From Lithodes maja (Eukaryota > Arthropoda > Malacostraca > Decapoda > Lithodidae): a stretch of 64,000 bases of DNA. The notes under the pieces were generated by a model. That model searched no databases. It had not been told where the DNA came from and was given only the letters and a program-made list of their open reading frames with translations. The stretch is taken from NCBI GenBank assembly GCA_037953745.1, contig JBAKBP010003147.1:95813-159812 (forward strand). The letters are read 5' to 3'. Below are positions 63,597 through 64,000 of this stretch, piece by piece. Numbering within the stretch: position 1 is the stretch's first letter; the number at the start of each line of letters is the position of its first letter. The position numbers and the translations under genes were made by a program.

Positions 63597-63886
63597 GAAG
63601 TGTGGTGGGAGGGCTTGTGGCTTTGGCTCCGCTGCATGTCTGCCTGCCGAGATCGGAACCTCTCCGGGTGGTCGGGGGCCGGGGGAGTGCTGGAGCGACC
63701 TGGGTGGCCCTGGTCTCTGGGCCTTTTCCTGGGTGACCTAGATGTGTGTGAATTTGTGTTTTTTATCTGTGTTTATTCGTTGTTTTATGTTTTTTTTTTT
63801 TTTTTCCCTGTTCTTGCTCTGTCTTGAGTCGGCTACCCCCAAAATGGGGATTGGGCCTGAGCATATAGATAGATAGATAGACCATA
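63597..63886 (+). mobile_element. SINE-like retroposon, copy 2
   Basis: It shares CTGCATGTCTGCCTGCCGAG, GGAACCTCTCCGGG, GACCTAGATGTGTGTG, TGTCTTGAGTCGGC and GAGCATATA with 19296-19556 and ends in a GATA run. A poly-T run lies at about 63791-63806. The open frames 63491-63827 are not believed to be genes. Confidence 0.6.
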
Positions 63887-63887
63887 A

Positions 63888-64000
63888 GAACATAAGAAAA
63901 TGGGAGTCTTCAGAAAGCCGATTGGCCCAAACAAGGCAGATCCCTCTCACACCTAACCCTAATTATAAGGCCTTATAAGCAGGGCTTATAAAGTCCATAG
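63888..64000. repeat. Interspersed repeat with ATAAGAACATAAGAA start
   Basis: ACCATAAGAACATAAGAAAA then GGAGTCTTCAGAAAGCCGAT and TGGCCCAAACAAGGCAGATC. A short piece of the same start (ACCATAAGAACATAAG) is at 63357-63372. Sequences of this form are, from memory, common interspersed repeats in decapod genomes. It runs off the window. Confidence 0.5.

Noticed and set aside
1..64000. Host protein-coding exons
   Set aside because: No open frame outside transposable elements showed a recognisable domain or plausible splice-bounded coding structure by eye; short conserved exons could still be missed.

Overview
This window looks like repeat-dense, gene-poor, AT-rich nuclear DNA from an arthropod, most likely a decapod crustacean. 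That guess rests on the mix of CR1-type and jockey-like LINEs, RTE fragments, many short foldback elements, abundant microsatellites and GGTTA-type motifs. No host gene, rRNA gene, CRISPR array or bacterial-type operon could be supported. Almost every long open reading frame belongs to a transposable element or is a by-product of a tandem repeat whose unit lacks stop codons. A 200-base N run at 9681-9880 is an assembly gap.

The backbone is one CR1-like non-LTR retrotransposon family, seen as six copies. CR1-a (1663-2540, minus), CR1-b (2863-6485, minus) and CR1-d (21817-25680, minus) are decayed. CR1-f (12148-12497, plus) is a 3' scrap nested in another LINE. CR1-c (13465-18290, plus) and CR1-e (29344-36020, plus) are near full length. 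Complete copies carry a 5' UTR of tandem ~60-bp monomers, an ORF1 with a CX2C...CX2C zinc motif plus an SGNH/esterase-like domain, an ORF2 with APE endonuclease and reverse transcriptase, and a 3' end of CTTTGTA repeats. CR1-c has an intact ORF1, and its ORF2 is broken only by an 8-bp deletion near the C terminus. CR1-e has one nonsense codon in ORF2, a deleted ORF1, and a complete 2085-bp Tc1/mariner-superfamily transposon (29572-31656, 290-bp inverted repeats, 358-aa transposase) inserted in its 5' UTR. A second LINE family (called LINE-2 here, jockey/BS-like, YVDD reverse transcriptase) is best seen at 52360-54028 and recurs as fragments and 3' tails. RTE-like fragments lie at 28777-29180, 36030-36505 and 42845-43230.

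Between these lie small non-autonomous foldback elements (MITEs). Most are TTAA-flanked and piggyBac-like: MITE-A with GGGGAGATGGG ends, MITE-B with CCGGTAC ends, MITE-B2, MITE-C and MITE-E. MITE-D is TA-flanked. Tandem arrays are the third component: 57 bp (7484), 41-42 bp (8062), 34 bp (21296), 51 bp in a 102-bp dimer (37845), 20 bp x 111 (43231), 24 bp x 16 (54195) and 63 bp x 11 (55206).

The most interesting signals are: (1) CR1 copies whose ORF2 is nearly the same carry clearly different ORF1 types, with similarity resuming just upstream of ORF2, which suggests exchange of the ORF1 module; (2) several arrays appear to have grown out of transposable elements, two of them with a monomer made of the last bases of a MITE plus its flank, and the 20-bp satellite out of an RTE coding segment; (3) the 5' UTR monomers differ in number between copies, as in promoter-monomer LINEs; (4) the nested DNA transposon has an intact reading frame, and its empty site is readable in CR1-c.
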